DNA from: Methanocorpusculum vombati
Lineage (GTDB): Archaea; Halobacteriota; Methanomicrobia; Methanomicrobiales; Methanocorpusculaceae
Direction: 5' to 3'
Assembly: GCF_026891935.1 (NCBI RefSeq)
Contig: NZ_JAPTGC010000005.1
Location: 100,608-164,607, forward strand
DNA length: 64,000 nt
Shown here: piece by piece, positions 26,704 to 34,857 of the stretch
How the letters are laid out: every line of letters starts with the position of its first letter
Position numbering within the stretch: the first letter of the stretch is position 1
Program-made: the position numbers and the translations under genes
Notes under the pieces: generated by a model
The model's database searches: none
Told to the model about the DNA's origin: nothing
Seen by the model: the letters and a program-made list of their open reading frames with translations, nothing else

Positions 26704-27124
26704 TGATAGTTAGTGAGAAGGCTTCACTTCCATTTACATTATTCCCGGTAATTTTAAAAGTCCACGTTCCTCTTTGAATAGGATCTCGTTTGAGGATTAC
26801 TGGGATTTTATTGTCATTTTGTCCATCAAATTCATCGTAGTATGATCCAAGGGCTTGATCTGCTGGTGTGTATATTTTTAGACTCAGATCATTTGCAGTA
26901 CCTGATGTCCACTCAAAATGAACTTCGAGTTTACTTTTCCCTGATGGGACCGAGTAGGTATATACACATGTCTCACCCTGCCGGATCGTTCCGGTAATCG
27001 GTGCAGCTTTTGGTGTACTATACTCATCTAACGGAACAACGATATAGTTTTTCTCCGTCTCCGGAAGGTCAACCGCTCCTGCCGGGACAGTACAGAGCGC
27101 AAGCAGCAGCACCGCACATAACAT
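26693..27124 (-). CDS. Secreted beta-rich protein with a stop codon in its signal peptide
   Basis: From the ATG at 27122-27124 this is a 143-residue protein with a hydrophobic leader (LCAVLLLALCTVPAGA) and a mature part that looks like a pre-peptidase/beta-sandwich domain (ETCVYTYSVPSGKSKLEVHF, then TWTFKITGNNVNGSE). The leader lacks the usual basic N-terminus. The sequence immediately upstream supplies it: an in-frame ATG at 27140-27142 would read M-K-stop-K-I-S-M, with TAG at 27134-27136 as the third codon. Either a nonsense mutation truncated the leader or translation starts at the second ATG. It overlaps the regulator gene downstream. Confidence 0.6.
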   Translation of the reverse strand: MLCAVLLLALCTVPAGAVDLPETEKNYIVVPLDEYSTPKAAPITGTIRQGETCVYTYSVPSGKSKLEVHFEWTSGTANDLSLKIYTPADQALGSYYDEFDGQNDNKIPVILKRDPIQRGTWTFKITGNNVNGSEAFSLTINAV

Positions 27125-27180
27125 ACTAATTTTCTATTTCATACACTCAATCTATCTGTAATTTCCTCAGATATAAGCAC

Positions 27181-27232
27181 ATTGAGCATTTCATCCAATG
27201 CTCTTTTTCGGGCATTGGATGAAATGCTCAAT
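27181..27232. repeat. Perfect 21-base inverted repeat
   Basis: The arms 27181-27201 and 27212-27232 are exact reverse complements, starting ATTGAGCATTTC, around a 10-base loop. The right arm plus about 27 following bases recurs at 28537-28584. No gene lies between 27143 and 27472 apart from this element. It could be a terminator-like RNA hairpin or the end of a small mobile repeat. Confidence 0.8.
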
Positions 27233-27472
27233 CTCCTTATAACCGATGCGTGACCAGTATCATGCGTGGTGTTCCGGAGATTATCGTAACACCGCAATTC
27301 TGGAAAAACAGATCGCAGCCCTGTAGGCGCACTGACTCCGATGCCGTGATGTGAACTGTTTTTCAGGGTGGCAAATTATGTTTGAGTAGGTAGGGTTAGT
27401 AATCCCTCCAAATCATTCATAATTTTTACCTTACGATCATCATGAATTGATTTACCTCTGGAGATGATTTCG

Positions 27473-28396
27473 ATGAAAATTAGTTATTTGGCATTATCAG
27501 TATCTTTTATTCTATTAATTGGTATTTTCGCGAGTGGATGTATTGGTATTTCCGATCCCTCTCCTGTAGATATAGGAACACCGACACCATCCGAACCTTC
27601 TCCGATACCTACTCCAACACCTGAAATTGTTCCATCCATTGAAGACGTTCCCTTTTATATCCCGGGGTATACCACCATCTTACCCGCAATGAACCCTGAG
27701 AGTAACGAGTTTCTTGCAGAGTATGGACCGGTTACTGTACCACTTGGGATTAAACAGTCAGGTAGATACGCTTTTCTGGAATTTGACAACCCCATTCCAG
27801 ATCGCGGCGCAGAAGTTGTACAGCTGACATTTCTGGTATATGGAAATGAGTACACCCGCATTCTGAAAAATATGCACATCAGTGGCGGAAAACCTGATGT
27901 TTACAGTTACTTGGGACGCATCAACAAAAGCGATGAATCATCTGAGTTTTTCATCCATCTTGGTCCCGGTAACAAACTGACCGTAGATTTCCCATGGAGA
28001 TACACTTGGATTCAATGCGACACGGTTCAGAACAATGAGTTTGCATCAGCCACAGACAATCCTCTCCATCTTGCATACTCCGCATCGGATGTTCTTCCCG
28101 TGGTCGATCCTGCCACAGTTTCAGAAGAACTCAAATCCAAGTACGACAACAACGATCTTTCTCTCTATCAGATCAACAAATCTGACATAAGTGAGTATGA
28201 TGAAGTTCGAACACTTGGAGAGGATGACTACCTCAGGATCCCGGAACTTCGTATCTTGGTGGAAAATGAACTCAACCATGTTGAAATAAACCGGGTAAAA
28301 GTGAGTTACGACACCTTTGTGGATCGTGCGTTTCCGGAGTATATCAGCCCGCATAAAATCTATGAGATTGGCGGAAAGTACTATCACATTATCTGA
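27473..28396 (+). CDS. Lipoprotein of unknown function
   Basis: About 307 residues. The signal peptide (MKISYLALSVSFILLIGIF) ends in a lipobox, ASGC, with lipidated Cys at residue 23. A Pro/Thr/Ser-rich spacer follows (about residues 30-50). The folded part has no family I recognise; it is rich in Tyr, Asp and Asn and contains FLEFDNPIPDRGAEVVQLTF. The ATG at 27464 is also in frame, but it lies in the ribosome binding site GGAGATGAT, so the ATG at 27473 is preferred. The gene is AT-richer than its neighbours and is bracketed by copies of one repeat, suggesting a recent arrival. Confidence 0.65.
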   Translation: MKISYLALSVSFILLIGIFASGCIGISDPSPVDIGTPTPSEPSPIPTPTPEIVPSIEDVPFYIPGYTTILPAMNPESNEFLAEYGPVTVPLGIKQSGRYAFLEFDNPIPDRGAEVVQLTFLVYGNEYTRILKNMHISGGKPDVYSYLGRINKSDESSEFFIHLGPGNKLTVDFPWRYTWIQCDTVQNNEFASATDNPLHLAYSASDVLPVVDPATVSEELKSKYDNNDLSLYQINKSDISEYDEVRTLGEDDYLRIPELRILVENELNHVEINRVKVSYDTFVDRAFPEYISPHKIYEIGGKYYHII

Positions 28397-28536
28397 TTTT
28401 ACCATCTTTCTTTTTAATTGTATCCGGAAATCCAGAGATATGTTTTGTATATTCCATTTTTTCACTGTAGAATGACAGTGTTTGTCTTCTCATCAGGTAA
28501 ACACATTGAACCATTCGCCCAACTGCACTCTTCGTG

Positions 28537-28584
28537 GCATTGGATGAAATGCTCAATCTATTCATAGTAGATGCATGACCAGTA
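28537..28584 (+). repeat. Second copy of the repeat at 27212-27259
   Basis: The first 23 bases (starting GCATTGGATGAAATG) are identical to the right arm at 27212 plus two following bases. The next 25 bases are similar, with TGACCAGTAT conserved. Only one arm of the hairpin is present here. The two copies lie on either side of the lipoprotein gene in the same orientation. Confidence 0.75.
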
Positions 28585-28616
28585 TTAAGTGAGAGAATTT
28601 CTATCAACCCTTTTTT

Positions 28617-28644
28617 CTGCCCACTCATCACTAACTCACCACAA
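28617..28644 (-). repeat. Fragment of the large intergenic repeat family
   Basis: CTGCCCACTCATCACTAACT and the bases after it closely match the outer segment of the repeat block at 57228-57830, for example CCCACTTACCACTAACTTAC near 57688. Confidence 0.5.
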
Positions 28645-28705
28645 TTTCCAGAAGAAACTACAAAGTACTTTCGTCACATCACACACCACGAAAGACGCAA
28701 CCACC

Positions 28706-28934
28706 TGTAACCGACATATCGGTTACAAAAACACCCTCAAAAACCAATCAAAAACGAAAAATTCCAAGAATACAAAGAAAATCACAAAAATTGTAACCTC
28801 TGTAACCGCAAAAACAGTACTCTGTACAAAAACAAAACAAAAAACCAGAACAGAATACCAAACCCGCGGTTACAAAAATAAAAAACAAACCAACAAAAAC
28901 GGACGAATTTGTAACCGCACCTATCGGTTACAAA
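28706..28934. repeat. Cluster of TGTAACCG / CGGTTACA palindromes
   Basis: Two perfect palindromes are present: 9-base arms at 28706-28714 and 28719-28727 (loop CATA), and 10-base arms at 28908-28917 and 28925-28934 (loop CACCTAT). Between them are two direct half-sites at 28792-28798 and 28801-28808 and an opposing half-site at 28867-28874. The intervening sequence is very A-rich on the plus strand. The plus-strand frame here (28589-28987) encodes only Lys/Thr/Asn-rich low-complexity sequence and is not accepted as a gene. The cluster sits beyond the 3' end of purL. Confidence 0.8.
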
Positions 28935-28961
28935 AACACAAAAAAAAAGAAAAACGCTCAC

Positions 28962-31049
28962 TCACCGTGCACGGCACGCCCGCGTAACCGAACTCCCCGC
29001 CATAAACAGATCCTGCTGCGTCAGCACAACCCGCTCCGCACCCGCATCAATCGTCAACATCCCATCCGCCGTAATCTCCCCGATCACCTCATACGGCAAC
29101 CCGCTCTCCCTCAGGACACCTTCATCCGAAACTGTCACCAAAAACCTCCCGTACGTCTCCGAAAACAACTTCGTCAGCACATCCCCCTCAATCGTCACCC
29201 GTGCCTGCGCCGCAAGATTCACCAGCGCATACAACAAACCGCCCCGCGTAATCGCCATCGACCCGCTCACCTGCGCCCTCTCCACCAGATCCCGGACAAC
29301 CGGCAGCGCCGCAACACTCCCCACCTCAGGAGCCGCACCACCGCAGCCGGTCACTGCATCCAGAACCGAACCGCCAAACTCCGGCATCGTCTCCCCCACA
29401 ACCGCAATACTGTCTCCCACATCCGGCCACTCCCAGCCGATCAGATCCCCCTTCCCAAACATCGCAACAACCGGCGTCGGCTTAATACCCGTACCGCACA
29501 CCTCCGACTCATTATACAGCGAAACATTCCCGCCCACCACCGGAACACCCAGCGCACGGCACATATCGCCCATACCCTTCACCGTCTCCGAAACCTGCCA
29601 CATAACCTCCGGACTCTCCGGCGACCCGAAGTTCAGATTATCCAGAACACAGATTGGCACACCCCCCACCGACGCAATATGGCACGCAAGCTCCAGCACC
29701 GCATTCGCCGCACCCGCATACGGACTCAGAAACGTATGCCGGGCATTACACCCGCACGCAAGCGACAACCCCATCCCGTCCATCTCCAGCACCGAATAAA
29801 ACGGTGTCATCGCATACGTTCTCCCCTGCGCCTGCGCATTAAACTGTGCGGCATGCATACTATTATCCGCAAGATCCGGATGCGACAAAACCGCAAGCGC
29901 AAGCTCCCGCAGCGACCCCTCCGGCCGGACAAACTCCCGCACCGCCGCATACGGCCTTACCGGAAACTCCCGCTCCGGCGCACCACCGGCCAGCAGCCGA
30001 ATCGGCAGATCACACACAACCTCCCCGCCGAACTCAACCACATACCGATCATTGCCCGTAGTCTCCCCCACCACCGCACACGAAAGATCATACTTCGCAC
30101 ATACCTCCAGAGCCTCCGCCACCTTATCCGGATGAATCTCCGCCAGCATCCGCTCCTGCGACTCCGACAACAAAATCTCCGTAACACTCATCTCCGTATC
30201 ACCAAGCGGCACCGCATCCGCAAAAATCCGCGCCCCCACATCCACACACATCTCCGACGACGCACCACAAAGACCGGCCGCCCCCAGATCACGGCACGCA
30301 AGAATTGTCTTCCTCTCAAACAACTCCAGCGTCGCCGCAATCAGACGAGCCTCAATATCCGGATGCCCGTCAACACACGTCGTCGCAGCACCTCCCTCTC
30401 CCGCATCCTTTGCAATATCACCGGACGCAAACGCCGCACCGCCAAGACCATCCCGTCCCGTCTTTGCACCAAACAGAATCAGCTTCCATCCCGTCTTAAA
30501 CGCCTTCCCGAACATAAACCGGTTCGGCTTCATCAGCCCAAAACACACCACATTAATCAGAGGATTCCCCGAAAAACTCTCATCAAACATCTGATACCCC
30601 GAAAGCGCCGGAACATTAATCGTATTACTATAATCCGCAGCCCCCGCAGTAGCATTCCGGATCAGCCACCGCGTCTTCTCCTCCGCAAGATTCCCGAAAT
30701 ACCACGGAGCCAGAATCCCCGCAGGCCGGGCACCCATCGAAATCACATCCCGGACAATACCGCCGACACCGGTCGCCGCACCCGAATACGGACTCAGATA
30801 ACTTGGATGATTATGGGACTCCATCGCAATTGCCAGAACCGTATCATCCGAAAACTTCACAATCGCCGCATCATCGCCCGGTCCGATAATCACACTATCA
30901 CCCGTGGACGGAAGTGTTTTCAGAAACTTTCTGGTGGAACGGTAACTACAGTGCTCGCTCCACAGATTCTCAAACGCAGCCGTCTCAAGCGGCGTCAGAT
31001 CCCGCCCGAGAACGGACCGGATATATCTCTCATCATCAACTGCCAGCAT
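28962..31049 (-). CDS. purL: Phosphoribosylformylglycinamidine synthase subunit PurL
   Basis: This 695-residue small-type PurL is the synthetase subunit that works with separate PurQ and PurS to make FGAM in purine synthesis. It opens with DLTPLETAAFENLWSEHCSY (catalytic His region), has the ATP/Mg loops GPGDDAAIVKF and AMESHNHPSYLSPYSGAAT, the second-half repeat QFNAQAQGRTYAMTPF, and VVGGNVSLYNE. Complete. On the coding strand, codons become markedly G/T-ending toward the 3' end. purQ and purS are not in the window. Confidence 0.95.
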   Translation of the reverse strand: MLAVDDERYIRSVLGRDLTPLETAAFENLWSEHCSYRSTRKFLKTLPSTGDSVIIGPGDDAAIVKFSDDTVLAIAMESHNHPSYLSPYSGAATGVGGIVRDVISMGARPAGILAPWYFGNLAEEKTRWLIRNATAGAADYSNTINVPALSGYQMFDESFSGNPLINVVCFGLMKPNRFMFGKAFKTGWKLILFGAKTGRDGLGGAAFASGDIAKDAGEGGAATTCVDGHPDIEARLIAATLELFERKTILACRDLGAAGLCGASSEMCVDVGARIFADAVPLGDTEMSVTEILLSESQERMLAEIHPDKVAEALEVCAKYDLSCAVVGETTGNDRYVVEFGGEVVCDLPIRLLAGGAPEREFPVRPYAAVREFVRPEGSLRELALAVLSHPDLADNSMHAAQFNAQAQGRTYAMTPFYSVLEMDGMGLSLACGCNARHTFLSPYAGAANAVLELACHIASVGGVPICVLDNLNFGSPESPEVMWQVSETVKGMGDMCRALGVPVVGGNVSLYNESEVCGTGIKPTPVVAMFGKGDLIGWEWPDVGDSIAVVGETMPEFGGSVLDAVTGCGGAAPEVGSVAALPVVRDLVERAQVSGSMAITRGGLLYALVNLAAQARVTIEGDVLTKLFSETYGRFLVTVSDEGVLRESGLPYEVIGEITADGMLTIDAGAERVVLTQQDLFMAGSSVTRACRAR

Positions 31050-31193
31050 AACAACTATCTATTGATCGCCTGCAAAGAAAAACACCTGTATGTACTATAA
31101 TATCTGATATTATCTCCCCGGTTTCCCAGAGAACTCCTATCGCAAAACTTATTTTTAGAAAAAATAGATTTACCTGACGGTAAACGTTTTATT

Positions 31194-32483
31194 TTATGCT
31201 AATTTAGGATGCGGGTGTCCATTTGCATCGGGGTTGGCGAAGTAAGCAGTGAGGTAATCTGCCCAGCCTGATTGATCGAACTGAATGGTTTGGGGCATCT
31301 CCTGTTTAAACTTATTAAGGGGAGCTGCCACGGTTATTCCGGTTGCCGCTGTGTAGTTATTTGTACTGTTGGCATGGAGGATGTAGGTGTTAAGAGTAGT
31401 AATGAGAGATGCAGCGGCTTGACGGGTCTTTGAAGTAAAATTCTGATCTTCATTGATATTTTTTGCGAACTGACCAAGATCTATCGCCTGAATAGTTGAG
31501 GTGGATGTACCAAGTGCGCCAAATCCCTGACTGTCGTTATAAGCCCGGTTGAGGGAATGGACGATCCTGGGGTTTGTCGTGAGATCATTGGTAAGTTCTG
31601 ATCCAAGATTATTCAGGGAGTCTACCACAGCGGGTGTCCTGGTCAGATCAACCAAGGAAAGGGTCTTTGGTTCTTTTTGGTTTTGCTGGATATAGGTATC
31701 AACGATGATCGTACCCAGGGTTTGGGGATCGATCTCGGGGTTTTTGGTGACGGTACTGATGAATGCAGTATAGTTAAGACCTCCAAGAGGTGTGAGATCC
31801 TGAGATGCAACAAGATAATGTGCATACGGGTAAACGGTATCTGCTGCCTCAAGTGAAGCCATGAGGCAGGCATCAAAGATAAGAAGATCATAGGGAGTTT
31901 TGCTTTGGTTTGCGGTCTGGAATGCAGTGGTGAGATCCCGCAGGGTGAGTTTTGTCCCAGTAATTTTGTTGCTGCCAAATCCATCGTATCCGTATCCGTG
32001 ACTCCAGAGGATGATGATATTGTTGGTGTTTTGGAGGTTGTGCTGGATGCGATAGGTTTCTGCGTAGTCGAGGTAGTAGGCGAGTGTGGTCGGGTCGGCC
32101 ATATCGGTATTAGTGAGCCGATTGAGAATATAACGGGTCGGAATAGTAGTACCCTGCTCATCAGTATCGAGACCGATTTGTCCATCAGCAAGATCCTGTT
32201 TAAGGAGGGAGATATTTGTAATGGCCACATCATTATTCCAGCCATCTTTTCGTGCGGCCCCATAGGCAATGAGAATATCTACCATGCCGGGTTCCCAAAT
32301 TTGTGCAATAGTGCGGAGGTTTTTGGTTGCTTCTCCTGTGGTACTCTCAAGGTTAGAGCCGAGAACATAGAGGGTTATGGTTGTACCGGTTTTAGGAGGG
32401 TTGATCTGGGTGAAGAAGAAGGCACCTCCAATTATTCCGATGAGGAGAAGAACAATTAAGAGAATGGTGGTGTAGCGGGCCAT
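31194..32483 (-). CDS. Membrane-anchored clostripain-like (C11, caspase-fold) cysteine protease
   Basis: 429 residues from the ATG at 32481-32483; the longer frame is unsupported. One N-terminal membrane segment (residues ~5-25) anchors an extracytoplasmic domain. The C11 dyad is visible: WSHGYG (His near residue 161) and FDACLMASLEAA (Cys near 205), with TITLYVLGSNLES at the start of the caspase-like fold. Family members cleave after Arg or Lys and are often self-activated. The gene is AT-richer and G/T-rich on the plus strand compared with neighbours, and stands alone between divergent aIF2-beta and purL. Confidence 0.85.
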   Translation of the reverse strand: MARYTTILLIVLLLIGIIGGAFFFTQINPPKTGTTITLYVLGSNLESTTGEATKNLRTIAQIWEPGMVDILIAYGAARKDGWNNDVAITNISLLKQDLADGQIGLDTDEQGTTIPTRYILNRLTNTDMADPTTLAYYLDYAETYRIQHNLQNTNNIIILWSHGYGYDGFGSNKITGTKLTLRDLTTAFQTANQSKTPYDLLIFDACLMASLEAADTVYPYAHYLVASQDLTPLGGLNYTAFISTVTKNPEIDPQTLGTIIVDTYIQQNQKEPKTLSLVDLTRTPAVVDSLNNLGSELTNDLTTNPRIVHSLNRAYNDSQGFGALGTSTSTIQAIDLGQFAKNINEDQNFTSKTRQAAASLITTLNTYILHANSTNNYTAATGITVAAPLNKFKQEMPQTIQFDQSGWADYLTAYFANPDANGHPHPKLA

Positions 32484-32686
32484 TATATTAATACTATGTT
32501 GGTGACAAAGGGGATTTACTTTTGTGGTGGAGATATTCATTCCATTCCAGACAAATGAAACGGTCACATTATTCTCTGGAAACCCCAAGAGAATTATTTC
32601 CCCGTATCCCTCCCTGAAAACAGACACACATGGAATCACCGTTATGACACCAGAACTTTATGCCTCCAGCACTAACATGTAATACT

Positions 32687-33301
32687 ATGGTTGAATCATA
32701 TGAGGATATGCTGAAATCGGCGTACTCGGGGATGTCTGAGCCGACAGACACCGGTGAACGGTTCATCATGCCCAAAACCAAGATCTATATCGAGGGCAAG
32801 ACCACCGTTCTGGAAAACTTCACCGACATCGCCGGCATGCTCAATCGCGACAAAGACCACTTCATGAAGTTCATCTTAGGAGAACTCGGAACCGCAGGCA
32901 AAATCGACGGCAACCGTGGCGTCTTCAACGGAAAATTCGAAGAATCGCAGTTTGAAGCAATCGTAACCACCTACGTAAACGACTACGTTATCTGTTCCGA
33001 ATGCGGCCGTCCGGACACCAAACTCGTCAAAGACGACCGTGTCCAGATGCTTCTCTGCGAAGCATGCGGCTCCAAACGCCCGATCAGAAAACGCAAAGCC
33101 AAGACCGAAGTCCAGGGTCCGGCAATCGAAGAAGGCAAAGAACTGGAAGTACACATCGAATCCATCAGCAAAAAAGGCGACGGCGTTGCCCACATCGGCA
33201 AATATATCCTGTACGTCTCCGGAACCAAAGCCGGCCAGAACGTCAAAGTACGGATCACCAGAATCTCCGGCTCCGTCGCATTCACCCAAAAAATTCTCTA
33301 A
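32687..33301 (+). CDS. Translation initiation factor aIF2 subunit beta fused to a TRAM domain
   Basis: 204 residues from the ATG at 32687. The first ~140 residues are aIF2-beta: MLKSAYSGM, the alpha-beta core RDKDHFMKFILGELGTAG and a zinc ribbon with CSECG and CEAC (about 106-133). A basic linker (KRPIRKRKAKTE) leads into a TRAM-like RNA-binding domain (LEVHIESISKKGDGVAHIG, ending VRITRISGSVAFTQKIL). aIF2 brings initiator Met-tRNA to the ribosome. The added TRAM domain is known in some methanogens and may give extra RNA contact. Confidence 0.93.
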   Translation: MVESYEDMLKSAYSGMSEPTDTGERFIMPKTKIYIEGKTTVLENFTDIAGMLNRDKDHFMKFILGELGTAGKIDGNRGVFNGKFEESQFEAIVTTYVNDYVICSECGRPDTKLVKDDRVQMLLCEACGSKRPIRKRKAKTEVQGPAIEEGKELEVHIESISKKGDGVAHIGKYILYVSGTKAGQNVKVRITRISGSVAFTQKIL

Positions 33302-33353
33302 AATACCCTGCTGAGGAAAAATCCCCGGCATCTTTTTTTCAAAAACCCAAGTC

Positions 33354-34076
33354 TCACGAATCAAAAAACGCCAGAACCGTTCTTGCAAACTCTGCCGGAT
33401 ACAGATCATGCATCCGGTGCGTCCCGCCGGAAATCATCCGCAGCTCCGCATGCGGAATCATCCTCTGCATCTCATACGCAACATCCGGATGCATCAGAAA
33501 ATCCGCATCTCCAAACAACAGAAACGTCGGGCACCCAATCTCCCCGAGCCGGTCTTTCGACCCCTCCCACGCCGCAATCGCACACGCACCTGCCCGGAAC
33601 CCCTTCGTATGCCACGGCGCAATCACGCACAACGCCTGCAGCGGATGCACACAGCGGTTCATCAGACGTGCCCGGTACGACGACTCCGGTCCGTAATCCG
33701 TCGCAAACAGCATAAGCTTCTTCACCATCCCCGGATACCTCAGCGTAAACTCCTGGGCAATCATCCCGCCCATCGAATGACCGAGCAGAAAAATCTCCGA
33801 AAACCCCTCCCCCTCCACCACCGCATGCACATCCTCCGCATACCGGCAGATCGTCATCTTCTGGGGAGAAACCGACCCCATCCCGGTCAGACCTATCCCG
33901 CGGTTGTCCGGCAGAATCACACAGAACCTCTTAGCCAGCATCCGGATAATCGACTCCTTCCAGTCCTTCATCGAATCACCAAGACCGCTGACTATCACAA
34001 GCGGCATCCCGGACCCGACAATCCGGTACGCAACCCTCGCATCCGCTGACCTCACGTACCGTATCTCATCATGCAT
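33354..34076 (-). CDS. Alpha/beta-fold hydrolase
   Basis: 240 residues. The nucleophile elbow GHSMGG is near residue 100, the oxyanion region is VSGLGDSMKDW near 30, the acid is likely Asp in LLFGDADFLMHP near 190, and the catalytic His is in GGTHRMHD near 218. All triad parts are present. The substrate is unknown; the family includes esterases, peptidases and C-C hydrolases. It is downstream of rpoL on the same strand, 70 bases away. Confidence 0.87.
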   Translation of the reverse strand: MHDEIRYVRSADARVAYRIVGSGMPLVIVSGLGDSMKDWKESIIRMLAKRFCVILPDNRGIGLTGMGSVSPQKMTICRYAEDVHAVVEGEGFSEIFLLGHSMGGMIAQEFTLRYPGMVKKLMLFATDYGPESSYRARLMNRCVHPLQALCVIAPWHTKGFRAGACAIAAWEGSKDRLGEIGCPTFLLFGDADFLMHPDVAYEMQRMIPHAELRMISGGTHRMHDLYPAEFARTVLAFFDS

Positions 34077-34146
34077 GGTTCAAAAAAGTATTATTATCAT
34101 AGTATCCCATAAACCTGCGTTTACAGGAACAAACCGACACCCCGGC

Positions 34147-34419
34147 TCAGTTCTTCAGACAGCCAAGCAGATCATCGCATCTCCCTGAGATGCGGTCGCA
34201 CGCCTCGCGGATAACCGTAACCGGATCCTTCTGTGACCCTTTCTTCATCGTAACAAACAGCTCCGGATCGGAAAACTGAAACTCAATCACATACTTCGCC
34301 ACATCAACCTCGGGATCCGTCAGAATCTCCTCGGTCAGTGCATTCATAAACGTATGTCCTTCCCCTTCCAGGCTCAGCCGTATCTTGCTTTTCTCGAGCT
34401 CGATGATCTTCAGCTTCAT
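34147..34419 (-). CDS. rpoL: DNA-directed RNA polymerase subunit Rpo11 (RpoL)
   Basis: The 90-residue subunit pairs with Rpo3 (encoded at 36278) in the RNA polymerase assembly platform. It matches the family: ELEKSKIRLSLEGEGHTFMN, VAKYVIEFQFSDPELFV, ending in a helix with ACDRISGRCDDLLGCL. The short spacing between its TATA box and ATG suggests a nearly leaderless mRNA. Confidence 0.93.
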   Translation of the reverse strand: MKLKIIELEKSKIRLSLEGEGHTFMNALTEEILTDPEVDVAKYVIEFQFSDPELFVTMKKGSQKDPVTVIREACDRISGRCDDLLGCLKN

Positions 34420-34445
34420 GCGGATTACCTATTTGGCGGATGAGA

Positions 34446-34453
34446 CTATATAG
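34446..34453 (-). promoter_or_regulatory. TATA box of rpoL
   Basis: CTATATAG lies about 30 bases upstream of the rpoL ATG, at normal archaeal TATA distance for a leaderless or short-leader transcript. Confidence 0.55.
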
Positions 34454-34490
34454 ATGACGTCGTACCCCCGCAGATCCGATCCGGGACAAG

Positions 34491-34499
34491 TATTATATC
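34491..34499 (+). promoter_or_regulatory. TATA box for the structured RNA / tRNA-Ser / ribosomal operon
   Basis: TATTATATC is followed 25 bases later by a purine-rich start region (TTAGAGCAC near 34518). It diverges from the rpoL promoter within the same short gap. Confidence 0.55.
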
Positions 34500-34516
34500 A
34501 TTCCATATCCTATCTA

Positions 34517-34677
34517 TTAGAGCACTCAATTTAGTGGAGCGGTGTGCCGGGTCTGACCCGGACGTTCGCACAGGAATCATTCCCGTGGGAAGTGGCACCG
34601 CGAGTGTCGATTAGCATATGAAACTCCTTACCGGATATCTATGCTGCCTGCAGCAATGCAGGAAAGATGCGGAGTTC
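34517..34677 (+). ncRNA. Candidate structured RNA upstream of tRNA-Ser
   Basis: This GC-rich 160-base stretch has no reading frame but several strong pairings. The closing stem 34539-34544/34596-34601 (GCGGTG/CACCGC) encloses the hairpin CCGGGT-CTG-ACCCGG (34547-34561) and GGAA-TCA-TTCC (34573-34583). A second domain is closed by AACTCC/GGAGTT (34622-34627/34671-34676) and contains CCTGCA-GCAA-TGCAGG (34647-34662), a stem capped by a GNRA tetraloop. It follows a TATA box and runs to within four bases of the tRNA. It is not a match to RNase P or 7S RNA that I can see. It may be an independent RNA, a processed leader, or a regulator of the ribosomal operon. Confidence 0.45.
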
Positions 34678-34680
34678 TCT

Positions 34681-34765
34681 GTAGACGTAGCCAAGCCTGG
34701 TATGGCGCAGGTTTGCTAAACCTGTGTCCCCCTGGGACTCGAGGGTTCAAATCCCTCCGTCTGCG
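34681..34765 (+). tRNA. tRNA-Ser (GCU anticodon)
   Basis: The cloverleaf is complete: acceptor GTAGACG/CGTCTGC, anticodon stem CAGGT/ACCTG with loop TTGCTAA (anticodon GCT), a long variable arm GTCCC/GGGAC typical of serine tRNAs, and T arm GAGGG/CCCTC with TTCAAAT. Discriminator base is G; CCA is not encoded. No intron. It stands at the head of the ribosomal protein operon, 92 bases before rps13. Confidence 0.95.
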
Positions 34766-34772
34766 CTTATTC

Positions 34773-34791
34773 CAGGGATGAATCATCCCTG
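34773..34791 (+). promoter_or_regulatory. Hairpin between tRNA-Ser and rps13
   Basis: CAGGGATG and CATCCCTG pair perfectly around AAT, seven bases after the tRNA. No T tract follows, so it may act as a processing site or leader structure for rps13 rather than a terminator. Confidence 0.5.
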
Positions 34792-34857
34792 AAACGTTCA
34801 GGAGTACGAAGCGCTCATAACGTATGAGACTTATCTCTCCACTGAGAGGCGACTATC

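Noticed and set aside
27134..27136. TAG read as pyrrolysine
   Set aside because: No pyl genes are seen, the order is not known to use it, and a signal-peptide position makes a mutation or downstream start more likely.
28706..28934. Possible CRISPR array
   Set aside because: The repeats are short palindromic half-sites at irregular spacing and in mixed orientation, with no constant repeat length, no spacers of equal size and no cas genes.
28589..28987. A 132-codon plus-strand frame in the palindrome region
   Set aside because: The product is Lys/Thr/Asn low-complexity sequence produced by an A-rich tract containing palindromes, and it runs into purL.
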